Positions 1-7,678 of a stretch of DNA of 24,141 nt are shown in pieces (within the stretch, counting starts at the first letter, position 1; every line of letters begins with the position of its first letter). Source of the DNA: Candidatus Peregrinibacteria bacterium CG_4_9_14_0_2_um_filter_41_14 (GTDB lineage: Bacteria; Patescibacteriota; Gracilibacteria; UBA1369; UM-FILTER-41-14); assembly GCA_002788755.1 (NCBI GenBank), contig PFRW01000043.1, positions 1 to 24,141 on the forward strand. Direction: 5' to 3'. The position numbers and the translations under genes were made by a program. The notes below the pieces were generated by a model. The model searched no databases. It saw only the letters and a program-made list of their open reading frames with translations, and had not been told where the DNA came from.

Positions 1-154
1 TAGCCATTACAAGCTGCTCAAGTAATGAAAGTATGCTCAATTCCGTGCTCTTGCCCAGCGTAAGTCGCCATCTTTTTGTCATATGGTCATTAACTTCGCT
101 AAAATGCTTATACAACTCATAACTCTTATTGATGATGGGAAGTGAAGAACTCAT
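1..154 (-). CDS. avd: Avd-like four-helix-bundle protein (DGR accessory), N-terminal 51 residues, runs off left edge
   Basis: Reading the minus strand from an ATG at 154-152 gives an uninterrupted frame to the left edge. Its N-terminus contains LPIINKSYELYK, then KRWRLTLGKSTE, then LLEQLVMA. This is the layout of Avd/four-helix-bundle (23S-insertion-like) proteins: a leading LPI-x-K-x-YxLYK helix, a basic turn with an R-x-x-LG motif, then an amphipathic helix ending in LL-E-x-L-x-x-A. In DGRs, Avd forms a basic multimeric barrel that binds the reverse transcriptase and is needed for mutagenic retrohoming. The reverse transcriptase next door on the opposite strand supports the call. The first 20 or so bases are antisense to the RT start, so the two genes are head to head and overlapping, which is unusual because avd normally lies on the RT strand. 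No Shine-Dalgarno site is seen. A stand-alone four-helix-bundle protein is the alternative. Only the N-terminal half is visible. Confidence 0.72.
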   Translation of the reverse strand, partial: MSSSLPIINKSYELYKHFSEVNDHMTKRWRLTLGKSTELSILSLLEQLVMA

Positions 155-1097
155 AGATTTAGGGTTAAGTAATATATGGAAGGCATGGTTTGCCTTTCGG
201 AAGGGTAAGCGCATGAGCGATGAAATGCACGAGTTTCAGTATCACCTTGAAAGCCGCCTCTTTGAACTGCACAAGGACTTGAATGAAGGAACATACAAAC
301 ACGGAAACTACAGGCATTTCATGGTTTGTGATAACAAGCGGCGTGAAATTTCCGTTTCGCCAATACGAGACCGCATTGTCCATCGACTGCTTTATGACTA
401 CCTCGTGCCGATCTGGGACAAGACCTTCATTTACGATGCTTGGTCGTGCAGAAAAGGCAAAGGGCTGCTCGGAGCTATCGAACGTACTCATCAATTTTTG
501 AAGTCCTACCCAAATAGCTATATTTGGCGAAGTGATGTGCAGAAATTTTTTGATAATGTTGACCAGCGAGTGCTCTTTGAGCTGCTTAAACGCCGAGTAA
601 GAGACAGAAGGGCATTGTTGCTCATCCGTGAGGTTCTCAAAAGCCACAGCACTCATGCGGAAGGCGTTGGTATGCCGATAGGCAACCTTACCAGCCAGAT
701 TTTCTCCAATATTTACCTTAATGAACTTGATCGCCTTGTGAAATACGAGCTTAAACCACAGGCTTATTTGAGATACGGTGATGATTTTGTTTTGTTTGAA
801 GCTGATGAAAAAAAGTTAGAAAATATGAAAGCGGTTACAGCAGAGTTTTTATCTGAGGAACTTAAATTGACCTTGCACAGCAAAAACAACCTGATTGTGA
901 AGGCTCGACATGGATTGAAATTTCTCGGTACGCAGCTTTGGTCTTCTGGCAGAAGGCTGTCTAAACGCAACAAAATCAGAATCACTTCCCGCTTGAATCC
1001 GAGGAATACACCCAGCTACCATGGCGTAATCTCTAAACACGGTAACGAAAAGATGCAAAAATGGCTGAATTGGCGGGTACATATGCTTATGGATTAA
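132..1097 (+). CDS. Reverse transcriptase, diversity-generating-retroelement type
   Basis: A group-II-intron-like RT of 321 residues without an endonuclease or maturase X domain, the usual size for a DGR RT. Numbering from the ATG at 132, visible blocks are the N-terminal FRKGKR (22-27), DRIVHRLL (80-87), a DAWSCRKGKG stretch near 102-111, motif A SDVQKFFDNVD (134-144, Asp135), the DGR hallmark IGNLTSQ (183-189; group II introns have QG-x-x-x-SP), the catalytic YGDD (215-218) and a KFLG thumb motif. DGR RTs copy a template repeat with adenine-specific errors and send it into a variable repeat of a target gene. YGDD is odd, since DGR RTs usually carry M or V there. The frame also opens at TTG 129; ATG 132 or 135 is likelier, and starting at the next ATG (213) would remove conserved sequence. 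No template or variable repeat was recognised nearby. Base use is more balanced than in the genes to the right, which suggests transfer. Confidence 0.88.
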   Translation: MMGSEELIDLGLSNIWKAWFAFRKGKRMSDEMHEFQYHLESRLFELHKDLNEGTYKHGNYRHFMVCDNKRREISVSPIRDRIVHRLLYDYLVPIWDKTFIYDAWSCRKGKGLLGAIERTHQFLKSYPNSYIWRSDVQKFFDNVDQRVLFELLKRRVRDRRALLLIREVLKSHSTHAEGVGMPIGNLTSQIFSNIYLNELDRLVKYELKPQAYLRYGDDFVLFEADEKKLENMKAVTAEFLSEELKLTLHSKNNLIVKARHGLKFLGTQLWSSGRRLSKRNKIRITSRLNPRNTPSYHGVISKHGNEKMQKWLNWRVHMLMD

Positions 1098-1132
1098 GAA
1101 AACTTTATGGTTGTTTAATTGGCTTTGTACCA

Positions 1133-1161
1133 TTGTTTTATATATCTATCTCTGCTATAAT
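1133..1161 (+). promoter_or_regulatory. Sigma-70-type promoter with extended -10 for the first HerA/VirD4-like gene
   Basis: TTGTTT at 1133-1138, a 17-base spacer, and a perfect TATAAT at 1156-1161 preceded by TG at 1153-1154 (extended -10). Transcription should start near 1168, leaving a leader of only about 14 bases before the ATG at 1182. It sits in the 84-base gap after the RT gene, so the ATPase gene is probably transcribed independently of the retroelement. No terminator hairpin is seen in this gap. Confidence 0.62.
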
Positions 1162-1181
1162 TACTAGATATAAATAGCTAT

Positions 1182-3728
1182 ATGGTGGACTTTTTGCAAA
1201 ATGAAGCGTGGCCATTTCTGAGGGATTACTGGCTGTGGGTGATTATTGGTTTAGTTGCGGCTTCGATTTTATGGAAGTTGGCTAAGTTTTATTTTCATTT
1301 TATGGCTGCCAAAATTGCAACTAAGCGGTTAGTTTTTTTGAAGGTGACTTTGCCTCGTCAGGAGGGGGAGGCTGAGCGGCAAGAGGATACGGAAAAAGAT
1401 TTTAGAGAGAAGATTTCATTAATGTCGCAGTTGTTTCGATCTTTACATGAGTTACGGGAATTAACACTAAGTAATCGTTTAAAGGTTTGGTTGTTTAAGT
1501 TGGATATTGTTTCTTTTGAGTTAGTTTGTATTAAGAATATTGTGCATTTTTATGTGGTTACTTATGAGGATTATCAGAGTTTGGTGGAAAAGCAGATTAC
1601 TTCTTATTATCCAAGTGCGGAGATTACGATGGAGCCATCTTATGAGATTGCGGAAAAAGGGCTGTTTACTCGTTGTTATTATGCTTATTTAAATAAGGAA
1701 TTTTGGTATCCGATAAAAGATTATAAATTAGTGGAAAGTGATCCGCTTAATTCGATGACTAATGTTTTTTCTAAGTTGGAGGAGGATGATCGGGCGGCGA
1801 TTCAGATTGCTGTACGACCAAGGGGGACGGCATGGCAAAAACAAGCGCAGAATTTTGGTTCAGCTATTTTTAAAGGAAAAAAAGAGCCAATGAAGTTGTT
1901 TAAAAATGTGCCAATTTTAAAATATGTCGGTAAACTTTTGGGTGTACTTATTTGGGGCATGCAACAGGTGTCGGCTGGTGGAACTAATGCGCCGGGGGCT
2001 AGTTCCGGTGATAGTTATGTGCGTATGTTGCAAACAGAGGAAGAAGTTGCCAAACGTATTGGCGAAAAGGCGAATGAGCCCGGTTTTGATACAGTGGTGA
2101 GGATGTTTGCTTCGAGTAAGACAAAAGATCATGTTGAAAAAATTGTTGAGGATATATTTGTTAGTTTAACAATTTTTAAAGATGATGGTGCGAATAGTTT
2201 TCAGACGCGTAGGATTGTGCCAATAAACAGCATTAATAATCGCATTATGCTGCATAATTTTATTAATCGATATTTTCAGTATGGTGAGCAGTCATCAATT
2301 TTAGTGCCGAGTGAATTGGCAACCATGTATCATTTTCCGCATAGTCGATATAATACTTCGCCGGTTGTGGAATGGCTTAAATATAAGATTTTGCCAGCGC
2401 CAGTGGATACACCACAAACAGGTGTTTATTTAGGGGATAATCTTTATCGTGGTGTGAAGACTAAAGTCCATATTTTGCGGGATGATCGGACGAGGCATCA
2501 TTATATAATTGGGAAATCTGGTGCTGGTAAATCGGTTTTCTTAAACTTTATGGCACGGCAGGATATTATTAATGGTGATGGGGTTTGTGTGATTGATCCC
2601 CATGGGGACTTAATTGAGGATTTATTGAATTTTATTCCGAAGGAAAGAGCGAAGGATGTGATTATTTTTGATCCTTCTGATCAAGAACGGCCGATGGGGT
2701 TGAATATTTTGGAGGCGAGAAACTCGACGGAGATGGATTTGGTATCGAGTCAAGCAACCGAAATTTTTATTAAGTTGTTTGGTGATGAGATTTTTGGTCC
2801 GCGCATTCAGCATTATTTTCGGAATGCGTGTTTGACTTTAATGGAAGATCCCGATGAAGGGGCCACCTTGATTGATGTACCGCGGATGTTTACGGATGAT
2901 GAGTTTATGAAATTTAAAGTTTCTAAGGCGAAAAATCCGATTGTTCGTTCGTTTTGGGAGCATGAGTATGCTAATACGGGGGATCGGGAACGTCAGGAAA
3001 TGATTCCGTATTTTAGTTCTAAATTTGGTCCGTTTATTACGAATTCTATTATGCGTAATACGATTGGTCAGGCAAAATCTGCCTTTAACTTGCGTGATGT
3101 TATGGACAATCAGAAAATTCTTTTGATTAATTTGGCGAAGGGTAAAATTGGTGATTTGAATACGCAGCTGCTTGGTTTGATTTTTGTGGCAAAGGTGCAA
3201 ATGGCGGCAATGAGTAGGGCTGATATGCCAAAAGAGGATCGTAAAGATTTTTATTTATATGTGGATGAGTTCCAAAACTTTGCTACTGATTCGTTTGCGA
3301 CAATTTTGTCGGAAGCACGTAAGTATCGCTTAAATTTGATTATGGCTCATCAATATATTAATCAGCTGGTTACCAATAAATATGGTAATAGTTCGACACA
3401 GGTGCGTGATGCGGTTTTTGGTAACGTTGGTACGTTGATGTCATTTAAGGTTGGTGCGGAGGATGCGGATTATTTGGCAAAGGAGTATGCGCCGGAGTTA
3501 TCGCAACAGGATATTATTGGAATCGCTAATTATAAAGCTTATATAAAATTGAATGTTAAGAACTCAACTTCTCGGCCATTTTCGCTTGAGACTTTATATG
3601 ATAAGACAGGTGAAAATCCTAAAGTGGCAGCAGTGATTAAAGAGTATTCTCGTATTAAATACGGACGTAAATTGGAATTTGTTAATCAAGAGATTGGTGC
3701 GCGGATTGGCTATGATTTTGATGCATAG
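1182..3728 (+). CDS. Membrane-anchored HerA/VirD4-like ATPase (type IV secretion-type DNA-binding ATPase)
   Basis: An 848-residue P-loop ATPase. One transmembrane helix lies at about 17-38, followed by a charged region (60-80) and a domain shared with the second ATPase in this window (SFELVCIKNIVHFYVV near 110-125). The motor follows: Walker A GKSGAGKS (444-451), then IDPHGDLIEDLL, FDPSDQERPMGLN, and Walker B LYVDEFQNF (Asp695, Glu696). A conserved SEARKYRLNLIMAHQY stretch follows Walker B. IDPHGDL after Walker A and DEFQ at Walker B are typical of the HerA/TraG/VirD4 group, which moves DNA or couples substrates to secretion channels. Such membrane HerA-like proteins are common in CPR genomes with no assigned role. 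No relaxase or other type IV secretion component is nearby, so conjugation is not supported. It probably acts at the inner membrane with the paralog at 4432 and the Dsb-like lipoprotein between them. Family confident, substrate unknown. Confidence 0.85.
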   Translation: MVDFLQNEAWPFLRDYWLWVIIGLVAASILWKLAKFYFHFMAAKIATKRLVFLKVTLPRQEGEAERQEDTEKDFREKISLMSQLFRSLHELRELTLSNRLKVWLFKLDIVSFELVCIKNIVHFYVVTYEDYQSLVEKQITSYYPSAEITMEPSYEIAEKGLFTRCYYAYLNKEFWYPIKDYKLVESDPLNSMTNVFSKLEEDDRAAIQIAVRPRGTAWQKQAQNFGSAIFKGKKEPMKLFKNVPILKYVGKLLGVLIWGMQQVSAGGTNAPGASSGDSYVRMLQTEEEVAKRIGEKANEPGFDTVVRMFASSKTKDHVEKIVEDIFVSLTIFKDDGANSFQTRRIVPINSINNRIMLHNFINRYFQYGEQSSILVPSELATMYHFPHSRYNTSPVVEWLKYKILPAPVDTPQTGVYLGDNLYRGVKTKVHILRDDRTRHHYIIGKSGAGKSVFLNFMARQDIINGDGVCVIDPHGDLIEDLLNFIPKERAKDVIIFDPSDQERPMGLNILEARNSTEMDLVSSQATEIFIKLFGDEIFGPRIQHYFRNACLTLMEDPDEGATLIDVPRMFTDDEFMKFKVSKAKNPIVRSFWEHEYANTGDRERQEMIPYFSSKFGPFITNSIMRNTIGQAKSAFNLRDVMDNQKILLINLAKGKIGDLNTQLLGLIFVAKVQMAAMSRADMPKEDRKDFYLYVDEFQNFATDSFATILSEARKYRLNLIMAHQYINQLVTNKYGNSSTQVRDAVFGNVGTLMSFKVGAEDADYLAKEYAPELSQQDIIGIANYKAYIKLNVKNSTSRPFSLETLYDKTGENPKVAAVIKEYSRIKYGRKLEFVNQEIGARIGYDFDA

Positions 3729-3770
3729 GTGAAGATTGTTTTTTTAGTTTTGGACTGGTAATCTGTGCTT

Positions 3771-4376
3771 ATGAAAAAGCTTTTATTACTTTTTTTAACG
3801 CTTGTTATTTTATCTGGTTGTTCTGCAGCTCGTGAAATTTATCATGATGATTTGGGTGCAGTGGTGGATAGCCATGTTTTAGGTGATGTGACAGCACCAG
3901 TGCAGATTGTTGAGTATACGGATTTTGAGTGTAATTTTTGTGCAAACTTTCATAATGATACATTCCGTAAAATTAAGACAAACTATATTAGTACAGGGAA
4001 GGCGAGTTTTGTGATTATAGATTTTCCATTAATTTCTGTTCATAAAAATGCCTTTGATGCCGCAAAAGCATCTTATTGTGCAGGTGATCAAGATCGATAT
4101 TGGGAGATGTTAGATAAGATTTTTGGTAATCAGGGTAATTTGCGAATTAAAAATTTAATTGAATATGCTGAGCAAATTGAGGTTAAAAACATGGTGAGAT
4201 TTGAAGATTGTTTACGAAGTGATAAATATGACAAAGTGATAGAGCGTAATTTGGTTAAAGGAGCTAATGCTGGCGTAAAAGGGCCACCAACCTTTTTTAT
4301 TAATGATGTTCAAATTGATGGAGCTCAGTCGTTTGAGTTGTTTGCTGAGAAGATTGATAAAATTGTGAATCAGTAA
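3771..4376 (+). CDS. DsbA/BdbD-like thioredoxin-fold lipoprotein
   Basis: From the ATG at 3771 the protein is 201 residues. It opens with MKKLLLLFLTLVILSGC, a lipoprotein signal whose lipobox LSGC gives lipidated Cys17. A thioredoxin-fold domain follows, with active site ECNFC (Cys54 and Cys57) after an APVQIVEYTDFEC strand, an inserted helical part, and the cis-proline loop GVKGPPTFFIN near the C-terminus. This matches the DsbA/BdbD-like oxidoreductases (DSBA-like thioredoxin family) that form or isomerise disulfides in exported proteins. Two further cysteines lie in the helical insert (YCAGD and EDC). A GTG six bases upstream would add two residues, but the ATG gives a textbook signal peptide. 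It lies 42 bases after the first ATPase and 55 before the second, in the same direction, so it may mature extracytoplasmic parts of that apparatus. No Shine-Dalgarno site is visible. Confidence 0.87.
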   Translation: MKKLLLLFLTLVILSGCSAAREIYHDDLGAVVDSHVLGDVTAPVQIVEYTDFECNFCANFHNDTFRKIKTNYISTGKASFVIIDFPLISVHKNAFDAAKASYCAGDQDRYWEMLDKIFGNQGNLRIKNLIEYAEQIEVKNMVRFEDCLRSDKYDKVIERNLVKGANAGVKGPPTFFINDVQIDGAQSFELFAEKIDKIVNQ

Positions 4377-4414
4377 GAATTTATCTTTTTTTAAAGTGGG
4401 GGTGTAATAATGGG

Positions 4415-4431
4415 ACTCCTTAATTTGGAGT
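4415..4431 (+). promoter_or_regulatory. Small hairpin abutting a start codon and covering its only GGAG
   Basis: ACTCC (4415-4419), a 7-base loop TTAATTT and GGAGT (4427-4431) can form a 5-bp stem that ends one base before the ATG at 4432. The right arm holds the only Shine-Dalgarno-like GGAG near this start, and it is too close (one base) for normal spacing. A role in translation control is speculative, and a stem of this size can occur by chance. Confidence 0.3.
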
Positions 4432-6444
4432 ATGCACAAAAAGTATTGTTTGCTTGAGGTTAAACCACGTGTTGGGTTAAATGTGTCTGTGCAGGCAATG
4501 GCTTTTATTGTTGCTGGTTTGGTAAATTTGCGATTTTATTTTAGATGGTGGCGCCGCATTTTTGGTCGGCCAAAGTTTAGTTTAGAGGTGGTGAGAATTA
4601 ATGAGGTTTTGCATTTTTATTTGTACGTCCCCAAAGTAATTAAACCGTTAGTGAAGCAGTTGTTTTATGCGCATTATAAGTTGGTAGAGGTGGAGGAAGT
4701 TAGGTGTGGTTACGTAATTAATGATGCTGTACGTGTGTTGGATATAAAGTTTGTTAAAAAGTCGGATCCTGTAGAGCTGGATTTTGATTTTATGAATGTT
4801 TTGCTTAGTGGTCTTTCGGAGATGAAATATGATGGTGGGGTGCAAATTTTATTAAGGCGTAATTTGCGTGGAGATCAATTTAGATCACGGTTACGATTTT
4901 TTGTGCAAAGGAAGGAACTAATTGGGCATTTGTATAATCTGTTAAATGGTGCACGGGAATGGGGGAGAGTGAATGGGTATAAAGTAAAGTTACAGTTTGT
5001 GTATTTTGCACGTAAACTTAGATTACAAAGACGATTGTTGATTTTAAGCGGCTGTTTAACGCCGGAAAGTGTTGCGAGTTTATATCACTTGCCTTTGGGT
5101 GAAAATTTTGGTTTTAAACTGAACTATTTGGCAAGTTATAATTTGTTGTCGCCCAATTTGCAGCAGAATTTTGCTAATGATGTTATTTTGGGTGAAACGG
5201 AATTTAGAGGGAGGTCTAAGTTGGTTCCGTTTAAGGAGATTGATCGCAGCAGGCATTTTTATGTTGTGGGTAAAACGGGGATGGGTAAGTCGACTTTATT
5301 GTTGAATATGCTTGAGGCAGATATAAAGGCGGGGCGTGGTGTTGCGTTAATTGATCCCCATGGTGATTTGGTGGAACAGGTTTTAAGTCGAATTCCTAAA
5401 GAGCGGATTAATGATGTGGTTTATATTAATCCATCTGATTACGATAATCCGATTGCTTTTAATGTTTTTGAAAGTTTTGATGCAGAGGGCGAGATGTTGA
5501 TTGCCTCCGGTTTAATTAGTGTCTTTAAAAAGTTGTATCAACATAGTTGGGGCCCGCGGTTGGAGTATATTTTGCGAAATACAATTTTGTCTTTGTTAAA
5601 ATGTCCGAATGCCAATTTGCTGATGGTGTCACGTTTATTAAACGATGATTTGTTTCGGCAAAAGATTTTGCCTAAGATTGATGATCCGGTTTTGCAGATG
5701 TTTTGGCTGAAGGAGTTTAATCAAATGCATGATCGTATGCGTAATGAGGCGGTTGCGCCAATTCAAAATAAGGTGGGGCAATTTTTGGCTAACCCGGTGT
5801 TGCGTAATATTTTGGGGCAGACGAAAAGCACAATTGATTTAAGTTTTGCAATGGATAAGCAAAAAATTGTGTTGATTAATTTAGCAAAGGGTTTGATTGG
5901 GGAAGATAATTCTTTTTTATTGGGGTCTTTGTTGGTGACTAAGTTTCAATTGGCGGCGATGCAGCGGGCTAAAATAAATCCGACCATGCGGAAAAACTTT
6001 TATTTATATATTGATGAGTTTCAAAATTTTGTGAATGAGTCGTTTGTGACGATTTTGGCGGAAGCGCGTAAGTATGGGCTGTGTTTGAGTTTGGCAAATC
6101 AGTATTTGGAGCAAATTCCGGAAGAAATTATGGCGGCAATTGTGGGGAATGTGGGGTCTTTAATGAGTTTTCAGGTTGGGATTGCTGATGCTAAATATTT
6201 AACGGAGCAGATGGGGGCGGATGTTTTGGTTAATGATTTGTTAATGTTGCCAAAATATAACGCTTATATGCGGTTATTGAATGACGGAATGCCAACAACA
6301 GCCTTTAAAATTAAATCGCTAGCGTCGGTGGGGGAATTGCATGATGAGGTCGGGGTCGCCAAAATTAAGAGAGTTTCGCGGCAGCGTTATAATAATAAGC
6401 GGGCGATGGTTGAGCAGCAAATTAAACGGATGCTAGTCCATTAG
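4432..6444 (+). CDS. Second HerA/VirD4-like ATPase, paralog of the 1182 gene
   Basis: A 670-residue paralog of the upstream ATPase. The shared N-terminal domain is recognisable (FSLEVVRINEVLHFYLYV, compare SFELVCIKNIVHFYVV in the first gene). The motor has Walker A GKTGMGKS (280-287, Lys286), IDPHGDLVEQVL, INPSDYDNPIAFN, and Walker B LYIDEFQNF (Asp528, Glu529). SEARKYRLNLIMAHQY of the first copy corresponds to AEARKYGLCLSLANQY here. It lacks the first copy's obvious N-terminal transmembrane helix; residues 18-34 (VSVQAMAFIVAGLVNLR) are only moderately hydrophobic. Two related but divergent ATPases in a row suggest a hetero-oligomer or two motors of one machine, an inference from context. The stop codon overlaps the 3' end of the oppositely oriented pgk gene by 12 bases. 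The ATG is immediately preceded by a small hairpin. Confidence 0.85.
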   Translation: MHKKYCLLEVKPRVGLNVSVQAMAFIVAGLVNLRFYFRWWRRIFGRPKFSLEVVRINEVLHFYLYVPKVIKPLVKQLFYAHYKLVEVEEVRCGYVINDAVRVLDIKFVKKSDPVELDFDFMNVLLSGLSEMKYDGGVQILLRRNLRGDQFRSRLRFFVQRKELIGHLYNLLNGAREWGRVNGYKVKLQFVYFARKLRLQRRLLILSGCLTPESVASLYHLPLGENFGFKLNYLASYNLLSPNLQQNFANDVILGETEFRGRSKLVPFKEIDRSRHFYVVGKTGMGKSTLLLNMLEADIKAGRGVALIDPHGDLVEQVLSRIPKERINDVVYINPSDYDNPIAFNVFESFDAEGEMLIASGLISVFKKLYQHSWGPRLEYILRNTILSLLKCPNANLLMVSRLLNDDLFRQKILPKIDDPVLQMFWLKEFNQMHDRMRNEAVAPIQNKVGQFLANPVLRNILGQTKSTIDLSFAMDKQKIVLINLAKGLIGEDNSFLLGSLLVTKFQLAAMQRAKINPTMRKNFYLYIDEFQNFVNESFVTILAEARKYGLCLSLANQYLEQIPEEIMAAIVGNVGSLMSFQVGIADAKYLTEQMGADVLVNDLLMLPKYNAYMRLLNDGMPTTAFKIKSLASVGELHDEVGVAKIKRVSRQRYNNKRAMVEQQIKRMLVH

Positions 6445-7608
6445 TGGCTCTAAGCCCGGCATTTTGTTGCCTTCGATGTATTCAATCATAGCGCCACCGC
6501 CTGTGGAAATGTGGGTGAACTTTGTTTGATCGACGTTGAGTTTTGCTAAGGCATCGACGCTGTCGCCACCGCCGACATAGCTTTTGCATGGGGAATTGGC
6601 AATGGCTTCGGCAATCATTTTTGTACCGTTTTGAAATGGCTCTAGTTCGTAAAGACCCATGGGGCCGTTCCAGACGACGGTTGCGGAGTTTTTGATGATT
6701 TCGCTGTAGGTTTCGATTGTTTTGTTGCCAATGTCGAGGATTTTCATGTTGCCTAGCACATCTTCGACGGGGATATTGATTGTGAGGGTAGTGTTGCTAA
6801 CTTCGTCGGCAACGATGACGTCGACGGGGATGAGGAGGCGGCCGTGGTGTTTTTCGGCTAGGAGCATTATTTCTTGGGCAATTGCTGTTTTGTCGGTTTC
6901 GACTTTGGATTCGGCAACGTTGAATCCGGCTGCAGCAAGAAAGGTGTTGGCAAGGGCGCCACCAATTAAGATATTGTCGGCTTTATCGATAAAGTTTTTG
7001 AGGATGCCGATTTTTGTGTCGATTTTGGCACCGCCGATCACAAAGGTGAATGGAGGTTTTGGGCTGCCTTCTCTAATTTTGCTGAGAGCATTTATTTCGG
7101 CTTCGACTAGTTTGCCGGCATAACTTGGCAGGAATTTTGTGACGCCTTCGGTGGAGGCGTGGGCGCGGTGGCTTGCGCCAAAGGCATCGTTGACGTAGAC
7201 GTTGGCTAGGGAGGCTAATTGTTGGGCGAAGGTTTTGTCGTTGGCTTCTTCACCTGGGTAGTAGCGTGTGTTTTCTAGTAAAATAATTTGATTTTTGACT
7301 AGGGCATTTTTAACTAATTCGGTTTGGGGTTCGGCGCAAAAGCCAATGGGGTGGCCGAGAATTTTGCTGGCGGATGACACAATTTGTTTAAGGGAGAATT
7401 CCGGATTTTTGTTACCTTCGGGACGGCCAAGATGTGAGCATAAGATGATTTTGCAATTATGTTGAAGGAGATATTCGATAGTTGGTTTGACGGCTTCAAT
7501 TCTTGATGTGTCTGCTACGTTGCCATTTTGAATCGGGACGTTGAAATCGACACGAACAAGGACGGTTTTGTTGGTTAGGTCGGCTTGATCTAGTGTTTTT
7601 AAAGCCAT
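6433..7608 (-). CDS. pgk: Phosphoglycerate kinase
   Basis: Full-length 391-residue phosphoglycerate kinase, which transfers phosphate from 1,3-bisphosphoglycerate to ADP in glycolysis in the cytosol. Seen in order: the substrate-binding VDFNVP (20-25), Arg36, SHLGRP (58-63), LLENTRYYPGEE, NDAFGASHRAHAST, the hinge region GGAKIDTKIGIL, NGPMGLYE, the nucleotide loop GGGDSVDAL (from 346) and the C-terminal ISTGGGAMIEY (about 367-377). Length and motifs are normal for a monofunctional enzyme with no triosephosphate isomerase fusion. It is transcribed toward the second ATPase gene, overlapping its 3' end by 12 bases, and lies 70 bases after the metallophosphoesterase. A TATAAT ends 7 bases before the start codon, so a transcript from it would be essentially leaderless. 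Within this window it links to the phosphoketolase, whose glyceraldehyde-3-phosphate product feeds this step. Confidence 0.97.
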   Translation of the reverse strand: MALKTLDQADLTNKTVLVRVDFNVPIQNGNVADTSRIEAVKPTIEYLLQHNCKIILCSHLGRPEGNKNPEFSLKQIVSSASKILGHPIGFCAEPQTELVKNALVKNQIILLENTRYYPGEEANDKTFAQQLASLANVYVNDAFGASHRAHASTEGVTKFLPSYAGKLVEAEINALSKIREGSPKPPFTFVIGGAKIDTKIGILKNFIDKADNILIGGALANTFLAAAGFNVAESKVETDKTAIAQEIMLLAEKHHGRLLIPVDVIVADEVSNTTLTINIPVEDVLGNMKILDIGNKTIETYSEIIKNSATVVWNGPMGLYELEPFQNGTKMIAEAIANSPCKSYVGGGDSVDALAKLNVDQTKFTHISTGGGAMIEYIEGNKMPGLEPLMD

Positions 7609-7615
7609 GTTGTTG

Positions 7616-7643
7616 ATTATAGATTAGGTTTTTCTGTAAGTAA
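7616..7643 (-). promoter_or_regulatory. Candidate pgk promoter giving a leaderless transcript
   Basis: On the minus strand, TTACTT (7643-7638), a 16-base spacer and a perfect TATAAT (7621-7616). The expected transcription start, about 7 bases downstream of the -10, is 7609-7608, where the pgk ATG begins. The -35 is weak and the -10 is consensus. The metallophosphoesterase gene upstream could also read through into pgk. Confidence 0.5.
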
Positions 7644-7678
7644 CAGTAGCATTTACGGTATTGAAATCAATATTTAGA

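Noticed and set aside
165..656. 163-codon open frame on the minus strand inside the reverse transcriptase gene
   Set aside because: It is antisense to conserved RT motifs and resembles no family I recognise. The RT reading explains the conservation.
1098..1181. Possible DGR template repeat after the RT gene
   Set aside because: No partner copy with A-type mismatches is apparent in the window, and the stretch is explained by a promoter.
2838..3200. 120-codon minus-strand open frame inside the first ATPase gene
   Set aside because: Antisense shadow created by the G/T strand bias; it lies over the conserved motor domain of the real gene.
1182..6444. Integrative conjugative element or plasmid transfer region
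   Set aside because: Only VirD4/HerA-like ATPases are present. No relaxase, VirB4/6/8-10, integrase or att-like repeats are seen.
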